Shown: positions 9,380 to 18,219 of the stretch, in pieces
How the letters are laid out: the number at the start of each line of letters is the position of its first letter
Position numbering within the stretch: the stretch's first letter is position 1
Assembly: GCA_029432775.1 (NCBI GenBank)
Contig: JAROAZ010000004.1
Coordinates: 1 to 64,000 of the forward strand
Source of the DNA: Pontiellaceae bacterium B12227
Lineage (GTDB): Bacteria > Verrucomicrobiota > Kiritimatiellia > Kiritimatiellales > Pontiellaceae
Length of the DNA stretch: 64,000 bases
Direction of reading: 5' to 3'
Position numbers and translations under genes: made by a program
Notes under the pieces: generated by a model
Seen by the model: only the letters and a program-made list of their open reading frames with translations
The model's database searches: none
What the model was told of the DNA's origin: nothing

Positions 9380-10554
9380 GCCTCGTCCTCCAGCCCCAGA
9401 ATGAGTGCTGCATTATTTCCGCCGAAGGCGAGTGATGTCGAAAGAGCCCGCCTGCCGCTGATGGCTGTTTTTCCAATGGTTGGAACTAATCCGATATCCT
9501 CATCCAACACCTCATAACCGGCGCTTCCGGGAATCCACCCGTTTAAAAGTCCGGCAGCCGCAAAGACCGCTTCAATACCGCCCGCGCCGCCAAGCGTGTG
9601 ACCGGTATATCCTTTGGTCGAAAGTACTTTCACTTTTTCGCCGAAGAGTTTCAGCAAAGCGCGGCCCTCAACCTTGTCGTTATCCGGCGTGGATGTTCCA
9701 TGCGCATTCACAAAAGCCACATCAGCCTTTTCGCATTCGGCCTGTTTCAGCGCCGCTTCAATGGCGCGCACCAGTCCTTCCCCTTCCGGATGAGGAGCGG
9801 TCAGATGATAGGCGTCAGCAAACGAACCGTAGCCCAGCACTCTTAAAGGCGATTCAGCGCCACGCTTTGCGGCGCTTTCGAGGGTTTCCATCACCAGCAC
9901 TCCGGCGCCCTCGCCCAGATTCAACCCGGTACGGTTTCCACTAAAGGGTTTACAGGGTTCTGAGCTTGCAACACCGAGCGCATTGAATCCGCAAAGAGGT
10001 ATGCGGTTCATTTCGTCTGCACCGCCGGCAATGGCAATATCGCATAATCCGGCCTTCAACCAGCTGAGCGCTGCGCCGATAGCGTCAGTTCCGGAGGAAC
10101 AGGCATTCACCACCACGAGCTTCGGGCCGGTCAGGCCAAGCCGCTTGGCCGTGGCCTCGGCCAGGTTGCCTTCCAGAAATCCGTCGACCGAGTCCATTTG
10201 AGCCGACTTCTTTTCGCGGTAGGTGGAATAAAAACCTAAATCATTCAGTTGGCAGGCAATGGAGGTGCCCACGGCAACGCCGACACGCAAACCCTCGAAT
10301 TTTTCAAGACCTGCCTGGGCCAACGCCTGATCGATGGCAATTTCCAGCAGCTCCAGCGTCCGCATTTTTCCGGGCTTCGTTCGCGCCGGCAGGCTTTTGA
10401 CCTCAAAGACCGGCAAATCAATCGGCGATTCAAATACGGTTACAGGCCCGACATTCCGTTCGCCGGCTTCCATGGAAGCCAACGATTCCTCCACACCGAC
10501 TCCGGCGGCGGAAATGACTCCCATCCCGCTGATCTGGATCGTTCTTTTCGACAT
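9376..10554 (-). CDS. beta-ketoacyl-ACP synthase (FabF/ApeO-like), catalytically complete
   Basis: A 392-residue condensing enzyme that should extend ACP-bound acyl chains with malonyl-ACP units. The catalytic triad is intact: Cys152 in VVVNACSSG, His285 in FVNAHGTSTPDND and His319 in STKGYTGHTLGG. The length is slightly short for FabF (about 410). Its stop overlaps the start of the cysteine-less KS-like gene (8615-9379), the arrangement expected of a KS/chain-length-factor pair. An ACP gene lies 108 bases upstream. The start ATG at 10554 is followed by MSKRTIQISGMGVIS, a standard KS beginning. Confidence 0.93.
   Translation of the reverse strand: MSKRTIQISGMGVISAAGVGVEESLASMEAGERNVGPVTVFESPIDLPVFEVKSLPARTKPGKMRTLELLEIAIDQALAQAGLEKFEGLRVGVAVGTSIACQLNDLGFYSTYREKKSAQMDSVDGFLEGNLAEATAKRLGLTGPKLVVVNACSSGTDAIGAALSWLKAGLCDIAIAGGADEMNRIPLCGFNALGVASSEPCKPFSGNRTGLNLGEGAGVLVMETLESAAKRGAESPLRVLGYGSFADAYHLTAPHPEGEGLVRAIEAALKQAECEKADVAFVNAHGTSTPDNDKVEGRALLKLFGEKVKVLSTKGYTGHTLGGAGGIEAVFAAAGLLNGWIPGSAGYEVLDEDIGLVPTIGKTAISGRRALSTSLAFGGNNAALILGLEDEA
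9471..9486. repeat. Iterated palindrome inside the ketosynthase gene
   Basis: A perfect TTCCAATGGTTGGAAC, encoding VPTIGK on the minus strand near the ketosynthase C-terminus. Confidence 0.85.
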
Positions 10555-10661
10555 ACAACTCCCAACGCGGATATCAAATGACCGCTAAGACGCAACAAGA
10601 TGAGGACTTTTCAACCCCGCTCCCCGGTGCCTTTGCGGTCATTCCCAGACGGCTGATTTTA
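10555..10661. repeat. Intergenic inverted repeat between KS and ACP genes
   Basis: Nine-base arms AATGACCGC (10577-10585) and GCGGTCATT (10635-10643) flank about 49 bases. The arms continue imperfectly with AAG/CTT-rich sequence. It resembles the GCAAAG-type inverted repeats at 22.93 and 50.73 kb. It could be an RNA hairpin that separates ACP from KS expression or a relic mini-repeat. Confidence 0.5.
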
Positions 10662-10937
10662 TTACGCTTCCGTTTTTTCGTATACGTAGTCAGCCAACGT
10701 GCCGATCGTACGGAAAATTTCGCGATTCTTCTCCATGTCCTTTACTTCCAGATTAAAGTTGCGCTGAAGCATGACCACAATTTCAACGGCATCCAGCGAA
10801 TCCAGGCCCAGGCCCTCTCCGAACAGTTCGCTGTCGTCTTCGATCTCTTCCGGAGTCACATCATCAAGAGCAAGCTGGTCTACCAGCAGAACTTTTAATT
10901 TTTCGCGAATCTCAGCCAGTTTAGTATCTTTATCCAT
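10662..10937 (-). CDS. acyl carrier protein
   Basis: A 91-residue acidic carrier protein. The phosphopantetheine attachment serine is Ser47 in GLGLDSLDAVE. The surrounding helix pattern (DDSELFGEGLGLDSLDAVEIV) is that of arylpolyene/fatty-acid ACPs. It sits between the LpxL-like acyltransferase and the ketosynthase, so it most likely carries the growing chain for those enzymes. ATG at 10937 has GGAAGG upstream. It is one of three ACP genes in the cluster, of which one is interrupted. Confidence 0.93.
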   Translation of the reverse strand: MDKDTKLAEIREKLKVLLVDQLALDDVTPEEIEDDSELFGEGLGLDSLDAVEIVVMLQRNFNLEVKDMEKNREIFRTIGTLADYVYEKTEA

Positions 10938-10974
10938 TCGTCTTTCCTTCCGTGTTTAAATCCCTGTTGTGCGT

Positions 10975-11871
10975 TCAGTCCGCATCCATCCATATATCGT
11001 GGAAAATAAAATATTGTAGCGGATGATCCAACAAATAGTTGCCCAGAATGTCAGCATATTTCTGCACCCATTCAGCCAGTTGTTCTTTCCGGTCGCGTCG
11101 CCGCTCCAGTTTCGGCCAAAGCACCTCAGCCATATTAACCGAATATGCTCCCCCCCCCACCTTGCTCGAAAGCAAAACCACCACCGGACAATGTGCCGAT
11201 GCAGCAATATGAAAGGCACTATAGGGAAAATGGACCGTGGAACCCAGAAATTCAACCGGCACACTGTCAGCCCCGTAGGACCGGTCGCCCATAATGGCCA
11301 CAATGTCCCCGTTTCCCAGTGCATCCATGACGGCCAACACGCCTCCCATTTCCTGATCTGGCGAAATGATTCGGATCCTGCTCTCCTCGGAATCCACCTG
11401 TACGGCATCACGTATGGCCGGATTCATCTCCGGTTTCATCAGTAAATGAACCGTACGGTCCAGCTTTTCGAGCGAGTGCATCACGGTTTGCCAGTTGCCC
11501 ACGTGGGAGGTCAGCAGGATAAACCCCTGCTGATCATGACTGAAGGTTTCCAGCTGCTCATAACCGTCGATCGCCGTATCAAACTCAACCGCTCCGGCAA
11601 TCAGCGCATGGCGGTCGATCAGATTCTTTCCCTGCGAAACGAACAACAGATACGCGGTCCACCACTGCCGGAAACCGGACCGTTCCGGGAACCGGCGCGA
11701 AATATACGGCACGGCCGACCGAACGGCCGCACGGTCGAAGATCGCATAATACAGACACACCGGATAGAGCAACGCATAGGCACCGCGTAACCCGAACAGC
11801 TGCATCAGCGATTTAAAAAACCAGATACCCAGCGCATTGCCGCGCTGGCGGGGAGGAGGAGTTTCAGACAT
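10975..11871 (-). CDS. LpxL/HtrB-like acyltransferase with altered catalytic motif
   Basis: About 298 residues of the lysophospholipid acyltransferase (lipid A acyltransferase) superfamily, adjacent to a GT2 gene as in arylpolyene clusters, where this protein is thought to acylate the lipid anchor. The expected HX4(D/E) motif reads SHVGNWQ: the histidine is present but the acid is replaced by Gln. The related protein at 59.1 kb has HMGSWE. Activity may be lost or changed. I chose the ATG at 11871, which overlaps the GT2 stop by eight bases, over an upstream TTG at 11907. A run of nine Cs (11150-11158) inside the gene could be error-prone in sequencing or replication. Confidence 0.82.
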   Translation of the reverse strand: MSETPPPRQRGNALGIWFFKSLMQLFGLRGAYALLYPVCLYYAIFDRAAVRSAVPYISRRFPERSGFRQWWTAYLLFVSQGKNLIDRHALIAGAVEFDTAIDGYEQLETFSHDQQGFILLTSHVGNWQTVMHSLEKLDRTVHLLMKPEMNPAIRDAVQVDSEESRIRIISPDQEMGGVLAVMDALGNGDIVAIMGDRSYGADSVPVEFLGSTVHFPYSAFHIAASAHCPVVVLLSSKVGGGAYSVNMAEVLWPKLERRRDRKEQLAEWVQKYADILGNYLLDHPLQYFIFHDIWMDAD

Positions 11872-13042
11872 TGGAAACCACCCGCTTCCGCTGCACGCTC
11901 GTTGCAATCAGATAAACAATCACACCACCGATAATCGCCAGCAACGGTGCCAGAACCAGCGAACCCAGCAGCCAGTTCAGCAAATGCTGATGAAGATCGG
12001 CCACAAAATTTTTCAATTCCTGCATCCCGAGCCAATGGCCGTTGCGCATGTAAAAACCCAGCGCAATACAGGCGGCCGGAACAAATGGGGGAGCGCATAG
12101 ATGCTGTACGTTAACCGCTAACAGCCGGTTCAGGTTCAATTTGGTCGAAACATAGAGAATGGCAATGGTATGGCAGGCAATCAGCGGAAGCGTGGCCAGG
12201 AGCAGGCCCACTCCCGCAGCAACGCCCAGCTCAGCCGGCGAAGAGTTTTCCTTCAACAGCATCGCGAGTACGTTGCGCGGGTGCAGCAGCAGCTCTTTCC
12301 AATCATTGGAATCGCGCTTCACCAGTTTTTTGTGCGGCCAAGGCAGCAATCGGCGCAGCACCAGCAGCGTGTGCCGACCACTCAAACGAACATTATCTTT
12401 CCACTGATCAAAGTGGCTGATGCGCTCTTCGGGCGGAGGATAGTGAACCGAGATCGGCACATCCACCAGCGAGAGCCCGTGCCAGACCGACTTCGAGAGC
12501 ACCTCGACCTCAAAATCATAGCGGCTGCCCTTCAGCTTCATCTGCGAGAGCAGTTCCACCGGATATGCACGGAAACCACTTTGCGAGTCCGAAATCTTAA
12601 CGCCGCACTCCAGCTTGATCCAGAAGTTGGAAAATTTCCGGCCGAACTTACTGCCGCCCGGAATATGCTCGCCCGAAAAGTCGCGGGCACCGATCACAAT
12701 ATGCTCCACTGAACTTCCAAGCATTGGAAAAAAGAGTGGGATGTCATCCGGGCAATGCTGCCCATCGGCATCCACCGTTATCATCCATTGACCGCCCTGC
12801 CGGTGTACGTGCGACAACGCCGTTAAAAGCGCGCGCCCTTTTCCCTGGTTGGTCTCGTGGCGTACCACCTCGATATCGGAATCAGCAAACACGGCGGGTA
12901 GATCGGCATCCGTCGAACCGTCATCCACCACGAGCACATGTTCGAGATGCTTCCGGCAGCCGCGCGCCACCAGTTCAACCGTCGCCCCATTGTTATAAAC
13001 CGGAACAACACACCAGATGGAATCTGTAGAGAATTCGCTCAA
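11864..13042 (-). CDS. GT2 family glycosyltransferase with C-terminal DUF2062 membrane domain
   Basis: A glycosyltransferase of about 392 residues. The N-terminal GT-A domain shows VVPVYNNGAT, the nucleotide-binding DDGSTD, the DXD-type TVDADGQH and a GSRYDFEVEVL segment. The C-terminal 150 residues form a DUF2062 domain with three hydrophobic segments (for example GLLLATLPLIACHT), so it is a membrane-bound enzyme probably adding sugar to a lipid carrier or anchor. There is no ATG at the N-terminus. The TTG at 13042, directly after the upstream gene's stop, is favoured over a TTG at 13096. It contains two perfect iterated palindromes (12297 and 12715). Confidence 0.88.
   Translation of the reverse strand: MSEFSTDSIWCVVPVYNNGATVELVARGCRKHLEHVLVVDDGSTDADLPAVFADSDIEVVRHETNQGKGRALLTALSHVHRQGGQWMITVDADGQHCPDDIPLFFPMLGSSVEHIVIGARDFSGEHIPGGSKFGRKFSNFWIKLECGVKISDSQSGFRAYPVELLSQMKLKGSRYDFEVEVLSKSVWHGLSLVDVPISVHYPPPEERISHFDQWKDNVRLSGRHTLLVLRRLLPWPHKKLVKRDSNDWKELLLHPRNVLAMLLKENSSPAELGVAAGVGLLLATLPLIACHTIAILYVSTKLNLNRLLAVNVQHLCAPPFVPAACIALGFYMRNGHWLGMQELKNFVADLHQHLLNWLLGSLVLAPLLAIIGGVIVYLIATSVQRKRVVSNV
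12297..12312. repeat. Iterated palindrome inside GT2 gene (first copy)
   Basis: A perfect TTCCAATCATTGGAAT, read on the minus strand as SNDWK in the linker before the DUF2062 domain. Confidence 0.85.
12715..12730. repeat. Iterated palindrome inside GT2 gene (second copy)
   Basis: A perfect TTCCAAGCATTGGAAA, read as FPMLG on the minus strand: a different reading frame from the copy at 12297 in the same gene. Confidence 0.85.
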
Positions 13043-13043
13043 A

Positions 13044-14423
13044 CTATTTTTGCTCAGTCGACGTTCTTTTCCGGCGTTTCCTACGGCCGGCACCAATCAG
13101 CATATCATAGGCCGTTCCACCATAGCCGAGCTTGTGCAGCAGGTGCAGCTTGTCATCCAGCGCATCCGGCGGAAACACACAGTTGAACTTGTCCGCGAAG
13201 CCATCGATCAGCGTCTTTTCGAGCCAGTCGCGCTCGAGATCTTTCGAAATATAATAGATCGGTTCAATAATATCCGTTTCCGGCGTAATCAGTCCCTCGC
13301 GCTCTGCGAGCTTCATCAGGCCGGTTCCCGGAAGAATGCGAATGCCCATGAACATAAAGTTGGCTGTCTGCTCCAGGTTGCGAATATTTTCGATGCCCTC
13401 AAGTACGGTTTCCTGCGTTTCGCCGGGACCGCCGAACATATAGTAATGCGCCGTCGTGATCTCGTGCTTCCGGAACAGCTCGTTACAGGCAATCACATCC
13501 TGCCAGGTAAAATCTTTACCGATCCCTTTCAGCGCAATATCGCTGGCCGCATCCGCACCGATCTCCGCGGCATCGAACCCGGTCGCCTTCATCATGGCAA
13601 TCATCTCTTCGTCAAGATCCCCGCCCGGCGAAATATAAGCCGTCCACGGAATGTTGATTTTCCGGCGGTGCATCTCCCGCACCACTTCCCGGTATTTACC
13701 GCCCGAGTCGTTAAACAGGGAATCGACAAAAAAGATATAGCTGTCGTCGCGACTGTCCACCAAACGTTCAATATCATCCACCACAGCTGAGGCCCGCCTC
13801 ATCCGGAAGCAGTTACCTTCAAGGTAAGGATAGGAACAATAGATGCAGTGCTTATCACAGCCCCGTTTGGTCTGGATGGAAATCGTCTTGCCGTGCTCCA
13901 TGTAGAAATCAACAATGCCCGGCTCATAATGTGCCGTGGGAATGGCATCGTCTTTCAGATTCTGGGGAGCTCTCAGAATACGTTCATCAGGCCGCTTTCC
14001 CTCCGCAAGCTGTTCCATAAAAGAACACATCAGCACTTCGCCTTCCCCGACAACACCATAGTCGGCACCGACAGCCGTCAATACCTCCTCCGGCATAATG
14101 GAAAATGCGGAGCCGCCCAGAACAACCGGGACCGAAGTCAGGGTTCGTATATCCGCAACAACCTCTCGAACCGTATCAATATAGCGGTGTTCATTCACCG
14201 CATTCACATTATCAATATTCCGGATCGAGATGCCGACAGCATCCGGCTTCACTAGCTGAACTTTATCCCGAAAGGCCTCCATCGACCGGCCGCTCTGCAG
14301 AAAATCAAACAGCTCCACCTGGTGCCCCGCCGCCTTCAGCGCAGAGGCCACCATGCCCATTCCGATTGGATAGACCGGATACGGAGAGGTTTCCCAGTTT
14401 GTGGAGATCAGCAGAACCTTCAT
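13044..14423 (-). CDS. B12-binding-type radical SAM enzyme (first of tandem pair)
   Basis: A 459-residue protein. The N-terminal 150 residues resemble a cobalamin-binding Rossmann domain (MKVLLISTN, VVLGGSAFSIMPEE, GEGE). A radical SAM TIM barrel follows with the 4Fe-4S motif CDKHCIYC (Cys189, Cys193, Cys196) and a C-terminal region (YYISKDLERDWLEKTL) like that of the BchE/HpnJ class. Such enzymes perform radical methylation, cyclisation or oxygen-independent oxidation on lipid-like substrates. Its start overlaps the next radical SAM gene (ATGA), so both are co-translated. The C-terminus is lysine/arginine-rich. The reaction is unknown. Confidence 0.9.
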   Translation of the reverse strand: MKVLLISTNWETSPYPVYPIGMGMVASALKAAGHQVELFDFLQSGRSMEAFRDKVQLVKPDAVGISIRNIDNVNAVNEHRYIDTVREVVADIRTLTSVPVVLGGSAFSIMPEEVLTAVGADYGVVGEGEVLMCSFMEQLAEGKRPDERILRAPQNLKDDAIPTAHYEPGIVDFYMEHGKTISIQTKRGCDKHCIYCSYPYLEGNCFRMRRASAVVDDIERLVDSRDDSYIFFVDSLFNDSGGKYREVVREMHRRKINIPWTAYISPGGDLDEEMIAMMKATGFDAAEIGADAASDIALKGIGKDFTWQDVIACNELFRKHEITTAHYYMFGGPGETQETVLEGIENIRNLEQTANFMFMGIRILPGTGLMKLAEREGLITPETDIIEPIYYISKDLERDWLEKTLIDGFADKFNCVFPPDALDDKLHLLHKLGYGGTAYDMLIGAGRRKRRKRTSTEQK

Positions 14424-15697
14424 TCGCTGGCCATCTTCACGTCAGCTTCTTTCGACTGCCATTGGCGACGGCGCAGCTTCGGCGATTTGTAGGTTCCATC
14501 GGCAACCTCGCGCTGGATCACATCCATATAGAGCTTACCCATGGCCAGCTCTTTTCCGCCCGGACCATAGAAGGAGTCCCAGGCATACTGATGCATTTCG
14601 TCCAGCTTATCGACAGACATCTTCGCCGGTTTGAATACTGTTTCCGCACCGGTATACTTGCGCCAGTTATTATGCAGAATACGACCATCCTTTTCCATCT
14701 CCGAGCGGATCGGCGTATGCGGGAAAGGGGTCATCACAGTGAATTCCGCCAGATCCAGTTCCACTTCCAGCAGGAAGTCCACCAACCGTTTGATATCATC
14801 TTCCGACTGATCGTCCGTCCCTAGAATAATCGTCCCTTCCACGCCGATGCCCCGATCCTTCATTCGCTTGATGCGGTTACGGATCACATCGGACGTATCG
14901 AAAACAGCCTGATACACATACCAGCAACCGGCCTCAGCAGCGAGGTCGAGGATTTCATCGTCATCTTTAATCGGATGCGAAACCCATTTTTTCTTCAGCG
15001 GAATCATGGCCTTGAACAGCTCTTTTTCCCACTCATCATTCTGAGCCAGCGAATTGTCCACCACAAAGAATCGGTTGTTATCAATGGCCGCCATCTCTTC
15101 GATGAATTTTTCAACCGGACGCGGGCGAAACTGGCGTCCCCCCAGATACGGCGTGCAACAAGGGAAACAATTAAACCGGCAACCGCGCGATGCATGAATC
15201 AGATCCACCATCTGAACTCCGCGGAAGTTGTAGAGTTCGCGGTCCAGAATATCGCGGCGGGCCGGACCGATCAGGGCCGTATCCGGATAGTTATTGCGGT
15301 AGTCGTAAACCGGCTTGAGTTTGCCGTCTTCAAAATCGCGCAGCACCAGCTCCGTTCGTCCTTCCGCTTCGCCCAGGAAAACCGAGTCCGCATGCGTCAT
15401 CGATTCTTCGGCATGCAGGTGCGTGGCAATTCCGCCCATCACCACTTTTTTACCCTGGTTACGAAATTCGTCGGCAATTTCCCAGCCGCGCGGAATCTGG
15501 CAGGTCAGCATACAGGAGATAAATACGAGATCGCATTCTTCCTTAAAATCCACCGTCTGAACGTGCTCATCCGTAAAGGAGATATCAACCTCTTCCGGAA
15601 TCGTTGCAGCAAAGACCACCGGACCGTGCGGCGGCAAATGGAACTGTGGTTGATTCGGCATTTTCGGCCACTTTGGATAGATCAGTTTAACCTTCAT
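14420..15697 (-). CDS. B12-binding-type radical SAM enzyme (second of tandem pair)
   Basis: A 425-residue protein with an N-terminal B12-binding-like domain (MKVKLIYPKWP, VVMGGIATHLHAEE) and the radical SAM cluster motif CRFNCFPC (Cys173, Cys177, Cys180) preceded by HASRG. It is not a close copy of its downstream neighbour. The two overlap by four bases (ATGA). Comparable adjacent B12-radical SAM genes accompany ketosynthases and phytoene-desaturase-like flavoproteins in the operons proposed for anammox ladderane synthesis (known from the literature as candidates, not proven). A lipid-chain modification is therefore plausible, but the substrate is not determined. Confidence 0.9.
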   Translation of the reverse strand: MKVKLIYPKWPKMPNQPQFHLPPHGPVVFAATIPEEVDISFTDEHVQTVDFKEECDLVFISCMLTCQIPRGWEIADEFRNQGKKVVMGGIATHLHAEESMTHADSVFLGEAEGRTELVLRDFEDGKLKPVYDYRNNYPDTALIGPARRDILDRELYNFRGVQMVDLIHASRGCRFNCFPCCTPYLGGRQFRPRPVEKFIEEMAAIDNNRFFVVDNSLAQNDEWEKELFKAMIPLKKKWVSHPIKDDDEILDLAAEAGCWYVYQAVFDTSDVIRNRIKRMKDRGIGVEGTIILGTDDQSEDDIKRLVDFLLEVELDLAEFTVMTPFPHTPIRSEMEKDGRILHNNWRKYTGAETVFKPAKMSVDKLDEMHQYAWDSFYGPGGKELAMGKLYMDVIQREVADGTYKSPKLRRRQWQSKEADVKMASE

Positions 15698-15720
15698 ATT
15701 TCACCCTTTGTTCGATGTTT

Positions 15721-17106
15721 TTACAGTATCTGTTTCCCGCTCTCAAAGCACGTCGGATTATCACGTTTAATCTTTCCGCTGGCCGTCCGCTCCAACCGCT
15801 CTACGAGCTCGAACTTTTTTGGAACTTTATAGCTCTCGAGATGCTCATAACAAAAGCGTCTTAAATCTTCCGGGCTCAGCCCCGGCGCCACCACCCTTGC
15901 ACACGGCAGCTGGCCGTAGCGCGGGTGCGGCTCGGCATATACCAGCGATGCCTGCACCCCTGCGCACTGTTCCAGCACCGCTTCGACTTCATACGGGAAC
16001 ACCTTCATTCCCGCAAAATTAATCAGATTTTTCACCCGGCCCAGCAGTTGCAGGCTTCCGGACGCATCCACTAGCCCGACATCGCCCGTTGCAAACCACG
16101 CCCCGGAACGGCGGCGCTGCCATGGATAAAGATACGCGGAATACATGCCCGGCCCGCGCAGCCAAACTTCACCCACCCCGTCTTCATCGGCCTCATGAAT
16201 CTGCACCTCAAACCCCGGCATCGCCTGCCCGACCGATCTCCCCGCCCCGGAGGCATTCACAAACGGGAGTCCGACTTCAATCAGCCCATATGCCTCGCAC
16301 AGGGCGAATCCAAATTTATCCCGAAAAGCCTCCGCCGTTTCATCGGTCAATTTCATTGCAGTGGAAACCGCCATACGGATGCCCGACAGTGCATCGGAAG
16401 CAATTGATTCGTTTTCAGCCAGCGCACGGTAATGAAACGGCGTGCCGTAAATAAAGGTGCCACCGCGTTCGACGCCCGCCAGAAAAGAATAGGGAAAGGT
16501 CTCGCAGCAGAGATTAATCGTGGCACCGCGTCGGAGGAACAGGAGAATGGTCACGACAAAATGAAAACTCATTGAAAGCAACCAGACCACAGTATCGGCC
16601 GCTGTAATCTTAAGCGCATGATCAGCGGTGGCGGTGCGCGCTTCAATTTCGGAATGACTCAGCAGCACGCCCTTGCTCGCACTGGTGGTCCCGGAAGAAA
16701 ACCGAATAAAGGCCGGCTCCATTTCGCGGTATTCAGCGGGCAGTTCTGCGCCCGGATCACGCCGCTCCACCCGGAACCCATCGGCATCCGGAATCAGCAG
16801 GCCATGGGCCAGCGTGTCGGCCAACAACTCTTCCACCACGTCCGGGGCCGCGCTGGCCGAAACCGGAATCAGCACGGCACCGATCGACAGAACCGCCAGA
16901 CTCAGCACGACATAATCAATCCCATCCGGAAAGGCCAGACCGATCCGTTCCAATGGTTGGAAACCTGCTTCTGTTAAACGTGCAGCGGCCGCATCGACCC
17001 GGACAAAAAGTTCATTATAGGTCAGAAGGGCATCATCGATCTGCACCGCAACCTTCCCGACAGGTAGCTCCGCGGTTTCGGAGCGGATTACATCAACGAT
17101 GTTCAT
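15721..17106 (-). CDS. acyl-AMP/acyl-CoA ligase (ANL superfamily)
   Basis: A 461-residue adenylate-forming enzyme, shorter than usual (about 500-550). Core motifs are present: the P-loop FSSGTTSASKGV, the aryl-binding region YGLIEVG, the TGD-equivalent ATGDVGLVD, and the C-terminal catalytic lysine segment RTASGKIKRD. It probably activates a starter or modifying carboxylic acid and loads it onto an ACP or CoA. Its ATG overlaps the end of the flavoprotein gene by four bases, placing it in the same operon. It carries one iterated palindrome (16948). Confidence 0.88.
   Translation of the reverse strand: MNIVDVIRSETAELPVGKVAVQIDDALLTYNELFVRVDAAAARLTEAGFQPLERIGLAFPDGIDYVVLSLAVLSIGAVLIPVSASAAPDVVEELLADTLAHGLLIPDADGFRVERRDPGAELPAEYREMEPAFIRFSSGTTSASKGVLLSHSEIEARTATADHALKITAADTVVWLLSMSFHFVVTILLFLRRGATINLCCETFPYSFLAGVERGGTFIYGTPFHYRALAENESIASDALSGIRMAVSTAMKLTDETAEAFRDKFGFALCEAYGLIEVGLPFVNASGAGRSVGQAMPGFEVQIHEADEDGVGEVWLRGPGMYSAYLYPWQRRRSGAWFATGDVGLVDASGSLQLLGRVKNLINFAGMKVFPYEVEAVLEQCAGVQASLVYAEPHPRYGQLPCARVVAPGLSPEDLRRFCYEHLESYKVPKKFELVERLERTASGKIKRDNPTCFESGKQIL
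16948..16963. repeat. Iterated palindrome inside ligase gene
   Basis: A perfect TTCCAATGGTTGGAAA, translated as FQPLE on the minus strand near the ligase N-terminus. Confidence 0.85.
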
Positions 17107-18206
17107 GCCGCCTCCTTTGCTGCCGCCGCGCCTACGGCTTCGCCCACAGCCATACAGGTTCCGACAACACGTACCGACGAAAGCGCCATGGAATCCGCCG
17201 AAACGGAACGCCCCGCAGTCCAGAGATTGGAAACGGTATTCGACCGCAGCGCCCGCATTGGAATATCATAGGTTCCGTCGCCGTCGACATAGGAATACAG
17301 CACGCCTTTTTCAGCATCCCAGAATTCCATCGGCCAGCATCCTTTTGCCGCCGCATCATCGAAGCGGGCACCGGAGCGCACGCTCTGTTCGTCCAGCACC
17401 GCGGTGCCTTTCAGCCGCACGCCTTCCCGCTCCAGTCTTCCAGTGGAGGTCTCCACTATTTCCGAACATTGGAACTCCGGCAGTTCAGCCTTTAGAACTG
17501 AAAAAATATTGAGCGCCAGCGCTTCGGCATCGGCCCCGGGTTCCACGCTGACCTTGAGCAGATCCCGATCAAAAACGGTATAGCGTGCCGCCGCCGGCAG
17601 CCGGCCGGACTCCGCCGTCTTCCATAAAAGGTGCGGAACGCGAATCGGCAGCATCTCGTTCGGCACAACATGCGAGAGCCGGAGAATAAATCCGGCCAGG
17701 GCCGGATTCTTTGAGGACAACAAGTCAGCTCCGCAACGCTTTGCAACCGCCGCCCGCCCCGTGCAGTCAATCACAGCACCGGCCTCCAGTTCCAACCCTT
17801 GGAAACGGAACGACTCAATCCGGCCATCATTAGAAAAAACCTGTAGATCATCCACATCGGTAAAGAGCTTCAGATTCGGCTCCGCATCAACCCACGCGTT
17901 ATAAATCTGTTCCAGCATTTCGCCCGAACAGCGCAACAGCTGCACACGCCCCCGCCGCTCAACTTCGCCATCCGACGCATCCAGAAACTCACGAACCAGC
18001 CCTTCATTCACCAGCGTCGGCTTTTTGTAATCAGCCAGAAACATTCCACAGATTGGAAAACCCAGCCCCGCCACGGGTGTGCCGCCCAGCCGGCCGGTTT
18101 GTTCGATGAGCGCCACGCGGGCACCGCTGCGCGCAGCCGCAACCGCAGCCGGCACCCCACTGGAACCGCCCCCTGCAACAACAACATCAAACCGTTTCAC
18201 CGTCAT
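17103..18206 (-). CDS. FAD-dependent oxidoreductase
   Basis: A 367-residue flavoprotein with an N-terminal FAD Rossmann motif VVVAGGGSSGVPAAVAAARSG (about 8-28) ending at the acidic VALIEQTGRLGG, and a C-terminal FAD-binding LWTAGRSVSADS motif. The overall form matches the FAD_oxidored group (PF12831-like). Two-electron oxidation or dehydrogenation of a cluster intermediate is expected; arylpolyene clusters often include a flavoprotein. It lies between an ACP (13 bases away) and the acyl-AMP ligase (ATGA overlap). Besides one perfect palindrome at 17790 it holds three degenerate copies (17218, 17460, 18044), the densest of any gene here. Confidence 0.85.
   Translation of the reverse strand: MTVKRFDVVVAGGGSSGVPAAVAAARSGARVALIEQTGRLGGTPVAGLGFPICGMFLADYKKPTLVNEGLVREFLDASDGEVERRGRVQLLRCSGEMLEQIYNAWVDAEPNLKLFTDVDDLQVFSNDGRIESFRFQGLELEAGAVIDCTGRAAVAKRCGADLLSSKNPALAGFILRLSHVVPNEMLPIRVPHLLWKTAESGRLPAAARYTVFDRDLLKVSVEPGADAEALALNIFSVLKAELPEFQCSEIVETSTGRLEREGVRLKGTAVLDEQSVRSGARFDDAAAKGCWPMEFWDAEKGVLYSYVDGDGTYDIPMRALRSNTVSNLWTAGRSVSADSMALSSVRVVGTCMAVGEAVGAAAAKEAA
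17790..17805. repeat. Iterated palindrome inside flavoprotein gene
   Basis: A perfect TTCCAACCCTTGGAAA, translated as FQGLE on the minus strand. Degenerate relatives sit at 17218-17233, 17460-17475 and 18044-18059 in the same gene. Confidence 0.85.
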
Positions 18207-18219
18207 CCAGATTCCAAGT

